Origin: Photobacterium sanctipauli
GTDB lineage: Bacteria > Pseudomonadota > Gammaproteobacteria > Enterobacterales > Vibrionaceae
NCBI RefSeq assembly: GCF_003026495.1
Contig: NZ_PYMA01000004.1
Span: 232,123-296,122, forward strand
DNA: 64,000 nt
Direction: 5' to 3'
A program made the position numbers and the translations under genes. Shown piece after piece: positions 18,259 through 27,437 of the stretch (position 1 is the stretch's first letter; each line of letters starts with the position of its first letter). The notes beneath the pieces were generated by a model, which was not told the origin of the DNA, did no database searches, and saw only the letters and a list, made by a program, of their open reading frames with translations.

Positions 18259-18368
18259 TTGATATAAAAACTCAAAAAGGCATAATGACGTCAGTTTGAT
18301 GAAATCTTTTCTATCAAGCGTTCTACGTTTATACGCCGTCGAGCACAGTTTGCCCGACGGTTTTTTTT
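18259..18368 (+). ncRNA. candidate small RNA with promoter and rho-independent terminator
   Basis: In a stretch without protein genes, TTGATA (18259-18264), a 16-base spacer and CATAAT (18281-18286) form a good sigma-70 promoter. A terminator follows: CCGTCG/CGACGG stem (18336-18341 and 18355-18360) and eight T residues to 18368. The transcript would start near 18293 and be about 75 nt. A small TTGAT/ATCAA hairpin lies near its 5' end. Both flanking protein genes are on the minus strand and their ends do not use this terminator. No known small RNA was recognised. The rest of 18088-18478 shows only a weak CCTATCA/TGATAGG hairpin at 18412-18435. Confidence 0.55.
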
Positions 18369-18478
18369 CGCCTGACCAAAATTGATGACAAAAACCTGCC
18401 TCCACACACAACCTATCATCAAAATAATTGATAGGAAGGCATCTCAGTACAAGATTGAAGTAACATGCCATATCGTGA

Positions 18479-20785
18479 TCACGCAGCAACCACCTCATGT
18501 AAAAGTTGTTCAAACTCACTGGCTGGAACAGGCTTACTATAGAAATAGCCCTGCCCAAATTCGCACCGCTTTCCTTTTAAGTAGTCAACATGTTTTTGTG
18601 ACTCAATTCCTTCAGCAACAACCTCTAGCTTTAATGCTTTAGCCATAGCGAGGATCGCATTCACCAATTCCCTGTCTTCGGACTTGTTCTCAATTTGCTG
18701 CAAGAATGAACGATCGATTTTCAATCGATCAAATGGAAATTTTTGTAAATAACTCAGTGCTGAGTAGCCAGTGCCAAAATCGTCGATTGTCAATTTTATC
18801 CCCATCGACTGCAGCCGGCTTAGCAGTTGAAGGACTTCTTCGTTATGGTTGAATAGCAAACTTTCTGTCACTTCGATATCCAGTAACTCCGGGTCCAGAC
18901 CCGACTTCAACAACGCATGGCGAATTTGTGCATAGAGTTGTTCACAATAACGAAACTGTACGCTCGAAATGTTCACTGAAAGGTGAATTGGTGATATTTG
19001 TTGCCACTCTGCCGCTTGCATACACGCTTTGCTAATCGCCAATTCCCCTATCCGGTGAATTAAGCCGTTTTTCTCTGCAATGGGGATAAACTCTTCCGGC
19101 GATACTGCGCCAAACTCCTCATCACGCCATCGCATGAGCGCTTCTGCACCAACAATCTTATCCGTCGATAGATCAACAATCGGCTGATAATACAACTCAA
19201 GTTCATCATTATTGATAGCTGAACGTAAGCGTGTACCCAAAGCTAATGCCCTTTGGGCATCTTTGTTCATGTCGGGGTTATAAAGGTTAAACCCATTCCG
19301 CCCTTCTTGCTTGACGCGATACATTGCAGTATCGGCACTGGCCAATAGTTGCTGAACGCTATCGCCATCTTGGGGGTAAATAGATAAACCGATACTCGCA
19401 GAAACAAAAAACTGCTGATGGTGCCATTCAAAAGGCGTCTCAAACAACGCCAAAATACCTGATGCCAGTATTTTGGCTGCCCTTGCATTTTCCAAACCTG
19501 GGATAATTAACAAAAACTCATCGCCACCTAGGCGAACCAACACATCAGATTGCCTCATAGAGCCAAGCAACCGGTTCGCACTTTGCTTGAGAATGTCATC
19601 TCCGGCTAAATGACCAATGGTGTCATTAATTTCTTTGAAATTATCTAAATCAATAAACAACACAATAACATTGGAACCAGTATGCTTTGCTTTCACTATT
19701 TCTTGCGCTAAACGTTCATTTCCGTATTGACGATTAGCCAGTCCAGTCAGAGCATCGTGTGTTGCCTGATAAGCTAATTTTTGCTCCGACAAACGGCGTT
19801 TTTCTATTTCTTCAATCAAGCGTTGATTTTGAGCTGAAAGCGTTCGTTGTTGTTTATGGCTCGCTTTAATTTTAGTTCGAAGAATAATGTTGGCATTATT
19901 GATCAGAAAGATATACATCAAGCCAATAACTACAGGTACGGCAAGGAAAGAAAGGCCAGCAATAAACCAGGCCGAAGTAAAGATCTCTTTCTCACTGACA
20001 GGCTCGAACCAGGTTTTCAGCTTAAAAGGCGTGTTATCTATAACAGACTCAAAATAAAGCTTACTGGCCAACCCGGCTTTTTCCGCAACTGTACTCTCTT
20101 CTTGTAAGGTATTCCAAATAAGTAAGTCCCCTTCAGGTGTCATCAATTCCAACCAACTTCGGGTGACATCCCCCTCTTGCACGGTAAGTTGGTCAACAAT
20201 CACTTGGGGGTTAATATGAGCAACCAGATAGGCAACAGGTTCATTGGCGTACGTTACGCGTTTAATAAACTGAATATATAACTGCTCATTTTGTTTGATT
20301 GTGTAAATACGGTTGTCATAACCCCGTACTACTGAGTATTTAATCGGATCGATATATGGTAGGCCATTCGACTTTGTTTTTGCTATTAACGAGCCGTTAT
20401 AGCCTATGAGACTAAAACCCAAGTAGACAGGCGTACCAGCTATTTGTGTTTTCTCTATCTTATCCTCTAGCTCTTTATGCAGCTTAAATAGGCTTGCACC
20501 CAGCCCGTACTCCATTGACATACCGGAAGCTAAGTTGGCAAAAAAAGTGCCCATTGTTTTATCAGTGACTAGGTAGCTGATCTCGTCACTGGTCACACCA
20601 AAGAAGTACTCAAGGGTATGGCTATAACTTTGTACTTTGAGCTCTAATTCGCGATGCTGAGATTCTTTAAGCCGAGACTGGCCTAAATTGGTTACGGCGA
20701 GGATTAATACGAGATAGCCTGAAAGCAAAATTGAAGCAGTAATAATCAGGCTTCTACTTGATAACTTACTCTTCCATGTCTTCAT
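18479..20785 (-). CDS. membrane GGDEF-EAL protein (cyclic di-GMP turnover)
   Basis: A 768-residue bifunctional-type signalling protein. A first transmembrane helix (about 13-33), a periplasmic sensor region of some 240 residues, and a second helix (about 272-297) precede a short coiled coil. A GGDEF domain with intact RLGGDEFLL and an EAL domain with intact GAEALMRW, NISSVQF and DDFGTGYSAL follow. Both diguanylate cyclase and phosphodiesterase motifs look functional; which activity dominates cannot be told. Its start overlaps the upstream periplasmic binding-protein gene by four bases (ATGA), so the binding protein is probably its ligand-sensing partner. Confidence 0.9.
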   Translation of the reverse strand: MKTWKSKLSSRSLIITASILLSGYLVLILAVTNLGQSRLKESQHRELELKVQSYSHTLEYFFGVTSDEISYLVTDKTMGTFFANLASGMSMEYGLGASLFKLHKELEDKIEKTQIAGTPVYLGFSLIGYNGSLIAKTKSNGLPYIDPIKYSVVRGYDNRIYTIKQNEQLYIQFIKRVTYANEPVAYLVAHINPQVIVDQLTVQEGDVTRSWLELMTPEGDLLIWNTLQEESTVAEKAGLASKLYFESVIDNTPFKLKTWFEPVSEKEIFTSAWFIAGLSFLAVPVVIGLMYIFLINNANIILRTKIKASHKQQRTLSAQNQRLIEEIEKRRLSEQKLAYQATHDALTGLANRQYGNERLAQEIVKAKHTGSNVIVLFIDLDNFKEINDTIGHLAGDDILKQSANRLLGSMRQSDVLVRLGGDEFLLIIPGLENARAAKILASGILALFETPFEWHHQQFFVSASIGLSIYPQDGDSVQQLLASADTAMYRVKQEGRNGFNLYNPDMNKDAQRALALGTRLRSAINNDELELYYQPIVDLSTDKIVGAEALMRWRDEEFGAVSPEEFIPIAEKNGLIHRIGELAISKACMQAAEWQQISPIHLSVNISSVQFRYCEQLYAQIRHALLKSGLDPELLDIEVTESLLFNHNEEVLQLLSRLQSMGIKLTIDDFGTGYSALSYLQKFPFDRLKIDRSFLQQIENKSEDRELVNAILAMAKALKLEVVAEGIESQKHVDYLKGKRCEFGQGYFYSKPVPASEFEQLLHEVVAA

Positions 20786-21714
20786 AAATCCGTTTCAATA
20801 CTTCCTGTAAAATAATCACTGTAGAAGTAAAATATCGAAGGATAATGTTTTTCTACCAGTGATTGAAACGTTCCGTCTTTTCTAATCTTAGCCAAGTACT
20901 GATTAAATGCTTTACGTAATTCAGGTGAATTTTTCCTAAATGCCGCCCCCATCCTTTGCTCTTGTGAGATTGGTCCAATAACTTTGATTTCCCCGGGCCA
21001 TTTTTCAAGCGCAATAAGCGCATCAGCAACATCCAACAAGGTGGTTTCTGCATCATTATTTAATATTGCCGGCACCATTTCATTCAGCTTTCTACGCGTG
21101 TCAGGCAAAATGACATTCGCGCCCGTTTCATAAAGCTGGTACAAATTAGGATCTAAGCAGGAATATTCCAACGCTAAGACATCTTTACCAGCAATTAATT
21201 GCTTCACTTTTTTAATGTCTTTATCTAATGACCCAGTCGGCCTTATTGGACTCAAGTTAGAATCAGAACGCGCTATAAGCCAAACACCTGAAATAAAGTA
21301 ATCATCAGAAAAGTCAGCCAACTGTTTACGCCAATCAAGTATAGTCGCACCATTGGCAATAATATCGCCTTCAATGGGTGTCTTTTCACCCCATGAAAAT
21401 TGATTATTGCTATATAGCACATCTTGTCCAATCAATTTACCGACGACATTACTCCAATCCGCAGGCACATATTGATATTTAACCCCTAAATGCTCCGCAA
21501 ACCCCTTAACGAGCTCAACATCCAACCCCGTTAGTGACTCAAAATTATCCCTTTTGATATAAGACACAAAATTAGCATAAGGTACCCCAATATGGCGAAG
21601 CACGCCGCGTTGCTTAATTTCAGCCAAGTCATCTGCGATTGCTAAATGACAAAAAAATAGACTCGCAGCCATAACAATAGGGCGGCTCAGCTTATTCAGA
21701 TAACCCCACTCCAT
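20782..21714 (-). CDS. periplasmic solute-binding protein (SBP_bac_3 type) coupled to GGDEF-EAL gene
   Basis: A 310-residue family 3 solute-binding protein with signal peptide (ending about HLAIA). Family features are LAEIKQRGVLRHIGVPY, LTGLDVELVKGFAEHLGVKYQYV and a C-terminal MGAAFRKNSPELRKAFNQYLAKIRKDGTF spread over the last third. There are no permease or ATPase genes nearby. The overlap with the following GGDEF-EAL gene suggests it works as a sensor that docks onto that membrane protein rather than in transport. The ATG at 21714 is preferred over a GTG at 21723 because AAGGAG is eight bases upstream. The ligand is unknown, probably an amino acid-like molecule. Confidence 0.85.
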   Translation of the reverse strand: MEWGYLNKLSRPIVMAASLFFCHLAIADDLAEIKQRGVLRHIGVPYANFVSYIKRDNFESLTGLDVELVKGFAEHLGVKYQYVPADWSNVVGKLIGQDVLYSNNQFSWGEKTPIEGDIIANGATILDWRKQLADFSDDYFISGVWLIARSDSNLSPIRPTGSLDKDIKKVKQLIAGKDVLALEYSCLDPNLYQLYETGANVILPDTRRKLNEMVPAILNNDAETTLLDVADALIALEKWPGEIKVIGPISQEQRMGAAFRKNSPELRKAFNQYLAKIRKDGTFQSLVEKHYPSIFYFYSDYFTGSIETDL

Positions 21715-21762
21715 TTTCGACACTCCTTGCCATAAATTGCTTTATGTAACTATAAATAGTAA

Positions 21763-21784
21763 ACACCCAGCGAAAGCTGGGTGT
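21763..21784 (-). terminator. hairpin after the Tat-exported PLP enzyme gene
   Basis: ACACCCAGC and GCTGGGTGT form a perfect 9-bp stem with a GAAA-type tetraloop, followed on the minus strand by TTTACTATTTAT. It separates the PLP enzyme gene from the binding-protein/GGDEF-EAL pair. Confidence 0.6.
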
Positions 21785-21804
21785 GAAATAATCTTAAGCT
21801 GTTT

Positions 21805-23211
21805 TTATGACATGTCTTGGTAGAGGTTCTTAATCGCTTTTACGAGCCCTTCGACATCTGTCTCATCATGGAAAAGGTGCGTCGATATACGTAACGCATG
21901 CGAATCAGCAGCATCATCTTGGTATAACTTAAAGCTGGTCGTGCGGATAATATAGCCGTATTCGTTACGGAGCCTATCTCTAAACTCTGTGAGTTTTTCC
22001 CCATCCTCCAATCCAAAGGGATTAAACGTCGTTAAGCCGCTTGAAAGTGATTCGACATTAGGCGAAAACACATAGGCACTAGGCAATGCTTCTGCTAATA
22101 GTAATTTACACAAAGAACCAAGGTATAACACGCGCTCTTCAATCTTAGCGCGCCCAATGTCATCCCACATCTTGCAGCTGTCCGCCAACGCCTGTTTTGC
22201 CGGGTAGTTATCATTCCCTATGTACTGCATTTGAAGTTGCTTACCTAGGTAGTCAGCATGTGATAACGAAGAGTTTATGAGCCACAGTGGATTTGGTCTA
22301 TCATACCAATATTGATCTAATCGTTTTGCATCATCACGAACATATAGGATCCCCGTTCCCCCCGGTCCACATTGCCACTTATGACCAGAGCCCGCATAGA
22401 AGTCACAATCTAAATCATGGAAGTCTAGATCAAGCATCCCAATAGTATGCGCACCATCAACCAGGGTTGGGACCTTATAGTTTTTTGCTAACTCACACAA
22501 TCGCTTAGCAGGCAGTTTGGCACCGGTTTTATAAGTAATGTGAGAGAAAACCACCAAGCGGACATTATCATAGTTGTTCAATGCCTCTGCGAATGCATCA
22601 ACATAGTCATCGTCACTGACAGCCTCAGAGCCTGTATAAACGGGAAGTTGCACCTCAACAACCTCAACTTCAAAACGCTGCTTAACGACATTCAGTGGTG
22701 ATGTGCCTGCAACATGCTCATGGTGGGTGGTAAGAATGACATCTCCTGGCTGGAAATGGAGACCATTAATGATGGAGCACATACCATCAGTCGTATTGCG
22801 ACTTAAGATTATTTCATGCGGGTCGGCCCCAAAGCCTGCAGCAATATCTGTCACCATCTCTGATACATATGGCCAACTACCAAACTTACCATCCATATCC
22901 CATGGGTATTTGGCCACCGTCTTATTGTTATCATGATAATCAGCCAGTACATGTTTAGGCATCGAACCGGTTGTACCAATATTCATATATGTGGTTCTTT
23001 TATCGAGTAAAAACTGCCTTTTTACCTTTTGCCAAAACAGGCGGTCAGATTGGCTATGGGAAAGCCCTGGAATCCAATCACTGTCTAATTCAGATGCTGT
23101 TGCTTTGCTTGCTACCAACGAACTACCAATTCCAGCCAGTGCAATAGAGGCCGACGTTTTGATGAACGATCGGCGTTTAGGGTTATCAGGGTTGCTGTTT
23201 TTATCGGTCAT
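21805..23211 (-). CDS. Tat-exported class V aminotransferase-like PLP enzyme
   Basis: A 468-residue fold-type I PLP enzyme. The N-terminus has a twin-arginine signal (KRRSFIKTSASIALAG, Arg13-Arg14), so the folded, cofactor-loaded protein is probably exported to the periplasm. The class V core follows: HHEHVAGTSPL, Asp252 in TLVDGAHTIGM, and the PLP lysine about Lys278 in GSGHKWQCGPGGTG. It resembles isopenicillin-N-epimerase-like proteins; the reaction (racemase, epimerase, lyase or desulfurase) is not known. It stands 103 bases downstream of the LysR gene and may be part of the same set. A periplasmic PLP enzyme is unusual. Confidence 0.82.
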   Translation of the reverse strand: MTDKNSNPDNPKRRSFIKTSASIALAGIGSSLVASKATASELDSDWIPGLSHSQSDRLFWQKVKRQFLLDKRTTYMNIGTTGSMPKHVLADYHDNNKTVAKYPWDMDGKFGSWPYVSEMVTDIAAGFGADPHEIILSRNTTDGMCSIINGLHFQPGDVILTTHHEHVAGTSPLNVVKQRFEVEVVEVQLPVYTGSEAVSDDDYVDAFAEALNNYDNVRLVVFSHITYKTGAKLPAKRLCELAKNYKVPTLVDGAHTIGMLDLDFHDLDCDFYAGSGHKWQCGPGGTGILYVRDDAKRLDQYWYDRPNPLWLINSSLSHADYLGKQLQMQYIGNDNYPAKQALADSCKMWDDIGRAKIEERVLYLGSLCKLLLAEALPSAYVFSPNVESLSSGLTTFNPFGLEDGEKLTEFRDRLRNEYGYIIRTTSFKLYQDDAADSHALRISTHLFHDETDVEGLVKAIKNLYQDMS

Positions 23212-23314
23212 TTACACCATCTCCTTGTGCATATACATGAATAAAGGGTGTAAATTAACGCTAATAATCACTTTTTGATGTTACAAATTTTTCTATCAAT
23301 AAATGTATGACCCA

Positions 23315-24259
23315 TCACGTTATTGCCAATTCCTTTTTTATTGGCTCTGCCTGATTTGCAATATTAAAAACCGTCATGCCTTTAATGATTTCTTGAGTCA
23401 TTTTTTCAATACTGACCGTCTTTTCATGGCCATGACGCATAATTAAATCAACAGATGTTTGCTCAGTTGGCATTAACGTAATCGGAATCGCCTTTAGGCT
23501 GCCGTTTTTTAATTCTCTATCAACGCATACTTCAGGCAACAGCGTGCCACCAGCTCCAGACAAAGCAAACAGCTTTAAAGCCTGGAATGAATTGCACTCT
23601 AACGTTGGCCATAATTCACAGCCATGCGAGTCCTCAATTTGGCTAACGATTTGACGAATACTGAAAGAGTGATCAAGCAGTGCCAGCGGGATTGAATCTA
23701 GGGTTTCACCAGTGCACTGTTCAAGCTGACCAAATTCACTGTAAGGGTTAACGACTAAAGACAAGGGCTGGAATATTTCGCGATGAAGGAAGTCGATTTG
23801 CGGTGAAGTTGGGCAGTTAAGTACTAAGCCGATATCCGCCTGCTCTTCCCTTAACTTTCTGATGATCTCATCACCACCACAGACATCTAATTTGACTTGA
23901 ACACCCGGAAACTTTTTAGAAAAACGCGAAATCGCGTTCAATATCAAGTCATCGATAAAGCCACCGCCCGTTGCCAACCTTATCGTGCCTGTTTTCATTG
24001 ACTGCATATCAGACAGAAACGCGAGGAACTCGTTTTCTTTGACTTGCATCTCTTTGATATATTGTGTGAGTTCTTTCCCTGCCTCTGTTAAGGTGACACC
24101 TCTACCCAAGCGTGTCACCAGTTGTACATGAAGCTGGTCTTCTAATTGTACAATTTTACGACTGATTGCCGATGGAGCAACGTGAAGCTTTTCCGAAGCT
24201 CCACGAATACTTCCAGCCTTAGCGACGGCTTCAAAATACTTTAGTGCGCGATTATCCAT
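23315..24259 (-). CDS. LysR-family transcriptional regulator
   Basis: A 314-residue LysR regulator. The N-terminal helix-turn-helix is NRALKYFEAVAKAGSIRGASEKLHVAPSAISRKI in pieces of normal spacing, and a long linker helix leads to a two-lobe effector-binding domain (TGTIRLATGGGFIDDL onward). The ATG at 24259 gives the usual start; a longer frame would overlap the upstream amidohydrolase gene. It lies 17 bases behind that gene on the same strand, so it is probably co-transcribed and may control the permease-amidohydrolase set and the PLP enzyme. The effector is unknown. Confidence 0.87.
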   Translation of the reverse strand: MDNRALKYFEAVAKAGSIRGASEKLHVAPSAISRKIVQLEDQLHVQLVTRLGRGVTLTEAGKELTQYIKEMQVKENEFLAFLSDMQSMKTGTIRLATGGGFIDDLILNAISRFSKKFPGVQVKLDVCGGDEIIRKLREEQADIGLVLNCPTSPQIDFLHREIFQPLSLVVNPYSEFGQLEQCTGETLDSIPLALLDHSFSIRQIVSQIEDSHGCELWPTLECNSFQALKLFALSGAGGTLLPEVCVDRELKNGSLKAIPITLMPTEQTSVDLIMRHGHEKTVSIEKMTQEIIKGMTVFNIANQAEPIKKELAIT

Positions 24260-24276
24260 TTCTCTGCTACAACGAG

Positions 24277-25437
24277 TTAAGCAAGTAATCGTTGTACCAG
24301 ATTCACCCAATAATTAGCACCAATTTTTAATACATTATCATTAAAATCATAATGTGGGTTATGCAATCCATACTCACCACCATTGCCCAGCCAAATATAA
24401 CAGCCCGGCTTTTGTTCAAGCATAAAAGCGAAATCTTCCCCGCCCATGCTCGCTGGCGGGTTTAAATGCACTTTATTAATGCCTGGCAACGATTCTAATG
24501 TGCTCAAGCATTCACGCGCTTCGTCTCTTGTATTAATGGTTGCAGGATAACGGCGAGTATAATTAAACTCGACAGTGCAGCCTTGGCTAGCCACTACGGA
24601 TTCGACAAGTTGCTGCATTCGGGTTTCGATTAAATCACGTACATCCGGGCAAAACGAGCGCGTCGTGCCTTTCAGTTCGACTTGTTCAGGAATCACATTG
24701 TAAGCATCACCACCATGGATCTGCGTTACGCTGATCACCCCGGACTGTTGAGGATCGATATTACGACTGACAATACTTTGTAATGATGTCACCACTAAGC
24801 TTGCAGCTTGTACTGGATCAGCCGCTAGGTGTGGCATCGCCCCATGGCCGCCCTTACCCTTAATGACAATATCGAAAGTATCGAAAGCGGCCATTACCGC
24901 GTTATCATGTACCGCAGCTTCGCCAGCTGGCAGACTTGGCCAGTTGTGCAACCCATATACCGCCTTCGCCGGGAACTTTTCAAACAAGCCATCTTCAATC
25001 ATTGCTTTCGCACCCGCTTCATTTTCTTCAGCAGGTTGGAAGATAAAATGAACGGTACCGGCGAAGTCAGGGTTCTTGGCTAATACATGCGCCGCACCAA
25101 GCAACATCGTAGTATGACCATCATGACCACACGCATGCATTTTCCCTTGGTGGACAGAGCAATGACTAAACTCATTGAGTTCCTGCATTAATAACGCATC
25201 CATATCTGCACGCAAAGCAACGGCATCACCACCGCCCTTGTTACCATGTAACGTAGCGACAACCCCTGTTTTACCAAGACCACAAGTGACTTCAAGCCCC
25301 AATGCTTTAAGTTTCGTTGCAACAAACTCTGCTGTTCTGAACTCTTCGTAGGCAATTTCGGGGTGGGCGTGGATATCACGTCGCCATTCAATCATTTGCT
25401 GCTCAAATTCCTGACAAAGGACTTCACTATCTTTCAT
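24277..25437 (-). CDS. M20 family metallo-amidohydrolase
   Basis: A 386-residue M20D-type amidohydrolase, normal length. Metal-binding and catalytic segments are MHACGHDGHTTMLLGAA, FQPAEENEAGAKAMI, AVYGLHNWPSLPAG and, near the end, PPASMGGEDFAFML. The dimerisation domain contains GKGGHGAMPHLAADP. Relatives hydrolyse N-acyl amino acids, hippurate or amino-acid conjugates in the cytoplasm. The position between a two-part permease and a LysR gene suggests uptake and cleavage of an amide-linked amino acid. The specific substrate cannot be read from sequence. Confidence 0.9.
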   Translation of the reverse strand: MKDSEVLCQEFEQQMIEWRRDIHAHPEIAYEEFRTAEFVATKLKALGLEVTCGLGKTGVVATLHGNKGGGDAVALRADMDALLMQELNEFSHCSVHQGKMHACGHDGHTTMLLGAAHVLAKNPDFAGTVHFIFQPAEENEAGAKAMIEDGLFEKFPAKAVYGLHNWPSLPAGEAAVHDNAVMAAFDTFDIVIKGKGGHGAMPHLAADPVQAASLVVTSLQSIVSRNIDPQQSGVISVTQIHGGDAYNVIPEQVELKGTTRSFCPDVRDLIETRMQQLVESVVASQGCTVEFNYTRRYPATINTRDEARECLSTLESLPGINKVHLNPPASMGGEDFAFMLEQKPGCYIWLGNGGEYGLHNPHYDFNDNVLKIGANYWVNLVQRLLA

Positions 25438-25471
25438 AGGACTTATCTCAAGTTATTCTGATGTAATTATA

Positions 25472-25551
25472 CCCAAGCTAGCTCAAGGTGATTCAAGATG
25501 CTGCCAGGTGCTTAGATATATAGTTGATTGGCCTCCCACCGTCAGGAGGCC
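25472..25551. repeat. CCCAAGCTA-type intergenic repeat and a short hairpin
   Basis: CCCAAGCTAGCTCAAGGTG (25472-25490) recurs with two changes at 46914-46932, in the loop of the cheV terminator. I recall similar short intergenic repeats in vibrio genomes. Next to it GGCCTCC and GGAGGCC (25530-25536, 25545-25551) form a 7-bp stem just beyond the end of the small permease gene. It has no U-tract and is a weak terminator. Confidence 0.45.
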
Positions 25552-25569
25552 GCATTGAGTGGTAATAAA

Positions 25570-26040
25570 TTAGATTAAGATATTTGCGACCAGCGCCGAG
25601 CCAATAAAGGTGCCGGTAAACACCAAGATCGAAATAAGCACAATCTTAAAGCCTGACTTTTTAAATGTGTCGATTTCTAATTTACTGATTGCCAACCCAG
25701 AGTAAGCCAATACCGGGGTCACCAAGCTTAAGAAGTTAATGGACTGCAAATTAGAGACAATCCAATCTGCACCAGGGAATATCGGCAGGGTAAGCCCTAC
25801 GCTGACAATCGAGATCCATGCAACTGAAGGCAAATAAAATGGCGCGTATTTCGCTAACACTAAACTCACCAACACCATCGAGTAGATGATAAACATCCCT
25901 AGCAATGCTTTTGTTGGTGCAATCCCCGCCCCTGCCCAATTTGAAATCAGGGCAATAACCGATACAAAGAATAAAACCAGTGCAAACTCAATTAAGTCGA
26001 TACCGCTATTTACGTGGCGTTTTTGTGCTACTTCAGACAT
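25570..26040 (-). CDS. small membrane protein, second part of a two-component permease
   Basis: About 156 residues with four or five hydrophobic helices (ALVLFFVSVIALISNWAGAG, ALLGMFIIYSMVLVSLVLAK, LPSVAWISIVSVGLTLP and two near the C-terminus). It overlaps the end of the larger membrane protein gene by eight bases if the inner ATG is used (17 with the outer ATG at 26049). The pair therefore probably forms one transporter. I do not know a characterised relative. Placement directly before the M20 amidohydrolase suggests it imports that enzyme's substrate. Confidence 0.72.
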   Translation of the reverse strand: MSEVAQKRHVNSGIDLIEFALVLFFVSVIALISNWAGAGIAPTKALLGMFIIYSMVLVSLVLAKYAPFYLPSVAWISIVSVGLTLPIFPGADWIVSNLQSINFLSLVTPVLAYSGLAISKLEIDTFKKSGFKIVLISILVFTGTFIGSALVANILI

Positions 26041-26875
26041 TTGAATCACTCCCTAATTCAGCTTTAACCTTCTCATCCTTCTTCTTGGTGAGCACTTTGT
26101 ACAGTTTTTCAGTTAATGGTAATGCAACAAACAACCCTAAGAACAAACCCGTCGCATTAGTCAGTAGGTTACTGGCACCAGCAAGGGCTAGAATTTCATC
26201 CTTTAGGCTTGGGTACATTTCACCCAGCGATGCAGAACATGCAGCAGTCATGCTGCCACTACCGACACCACAAGCCATTGCAAGAGCTTTAATATCGAAC
26301 AGGTTCAAGCTGGCTAATACAGAAGCAAGGATTGCAAAATAGAGTGTGCCAAACATCGTACCCATAACGTAAACCCCCATTACCCCGATACCTTCTGGAT
26401 TCTTCAGTCCGTACTTATCGGATATAAGCGCAATATTCGGTTCACGAGCGATCGAGAAACAGGCTCCCACAGATTCACGGCCCATTTTCAGCAACAACAC
26501 GGCGACTGGCATCGCAATGAGAATCGTACCTAGGTTACCCAGTTCTTGAAAAATCATGGCGGGACCCACACTCAAAATCTTATCAAGCGATGGACCAATT
26601 AACGTACCGAACTTGGCGAGGAATGGCATAACAGCAATCAGAATAATGGGTGTTGCTTTTTCTGCCTGCTTAATCGTAATCAGCGAGCTTGCTTTTTTGA
26701 TTACATTTGGGTTGATCAAAATACCAATCACGAAAGAATAGAATAATGGCAACAGTACAATACTGCTTGCCCCTATTGGGATCTTGATGACCCCTATCAT
26801 TTCGGCGATTACGGTTAAAACAATTACAATAAAATGGAGCTTAAAGTTGAGCAGTTGGGCTTTAATGCTATCCAT
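26033..26875 (-). CDS. membrane transporter-like protein (possibly DUF3100 family)
   Basis: A 280-residue integral membrane protein with about eight helices. Conserved-looking polar spots are GRESVGACFSIAREPNIALI and GVGSGSMTAACSASLGEMYP, both within or between helices and likely to line a substrate path. I believe it resembles DUF3100 proteins but cannot confirm. It is first in a run that continues with the small membrane protein, the M20 amidohydrolase and a LysR regulator, so import of an amino-acid conjugate is a reasonable guess. The C-terminal tail is charged and cytoplasmic. Confidence 0.72.
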   Translation of the reverse strand: MDSIKAQLLNFKLHFIVIVLTVIAEMIGVIKIPIGASSIVLLPLFYSFVIGILINPNVIKKASSLITIKQAEKATPIILIAVMPFLAKFGTLIGPSLDKILSVGPAMIFQELGNLGTILIAMPVAVLLLKMGRESVGACFSIAREPNIALISDKYGLKNPEGIGVMGVYVMGTMFGTLYFAILASVLASLNLFDIKALAMACGVGSGSMTAACSASLGEMYPSLKDEILALAGASNLLTNATGLFLGLFVALPLTEKLYKVLTKKKDEKVKAELGSDSNV

Positions 26876-27273
26876 ACTCTGACTTCCCTTGTCATATAAA
26901 TGAAAACACTACGGCCATTGAAACATGCTGTTGAAACCACAACCAATGCTATTATTCAAAACTTCTGTTCTAAAAAAAGCAACGCTCTATAAAATCCTTA
27001 TTGTTAAAGGGGTTAGTTAAATAGAGCAATATTAAGCTAAGACATAACCAAGCGTTATATAACCTTACAAAGCAGAGCCATAACCATACATCCCTCCGCC
27101 CAGCACCTTGTATGCCTTATGAATATATAGCCAAACGCCAAAGGTTGGCAGATAATCTTTTATTTTCCATTGAAAATCATTAAGTTATTTTAAATCAGTC
27201 AAGTGATTTAAAATTATTGCTATATCAAGCATCTAGACACTCGCACCACTTAGAGCAATTATCTACCAATGCA

Positions 27274-27421
27274 TGATAAATATTATTATCAACCACACTA
27301 ATAGCCATATAAGGACAATTATATAAACTTAAAATAATTGAGAAGCAGTTCATACTATTCTATTTATCTGTTATGAAAGTGACTCAATTTCCGCTCTAAT
27401 CCGCATTGATAATATTTATCA
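27274..27421 (+). promoter_or_regulatory. Fur boxes before the ferric-binding protein gene (intergenic 26876-27437)
   Basis: TGATAATATTTATCA (27407-27421) matches 13 of 14 informative bases of the Fur 7-1-7 consensus and lies 16 bases before the fbpA-type start. A weaker site, TGATAA...TTATCA, spans 27274-27291. The rest of this 562-base stretch is A/T-rich and shows no gene I can support. Confidence 0.8.
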
Positions 27422-27437
27422 TTCTCATGGATATATA

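Noticed and set aside
18259..18368. RyhB small RNA
   Set aside because: The conserved RyhB core is absent, so the candidate transcript is listed as unknown.
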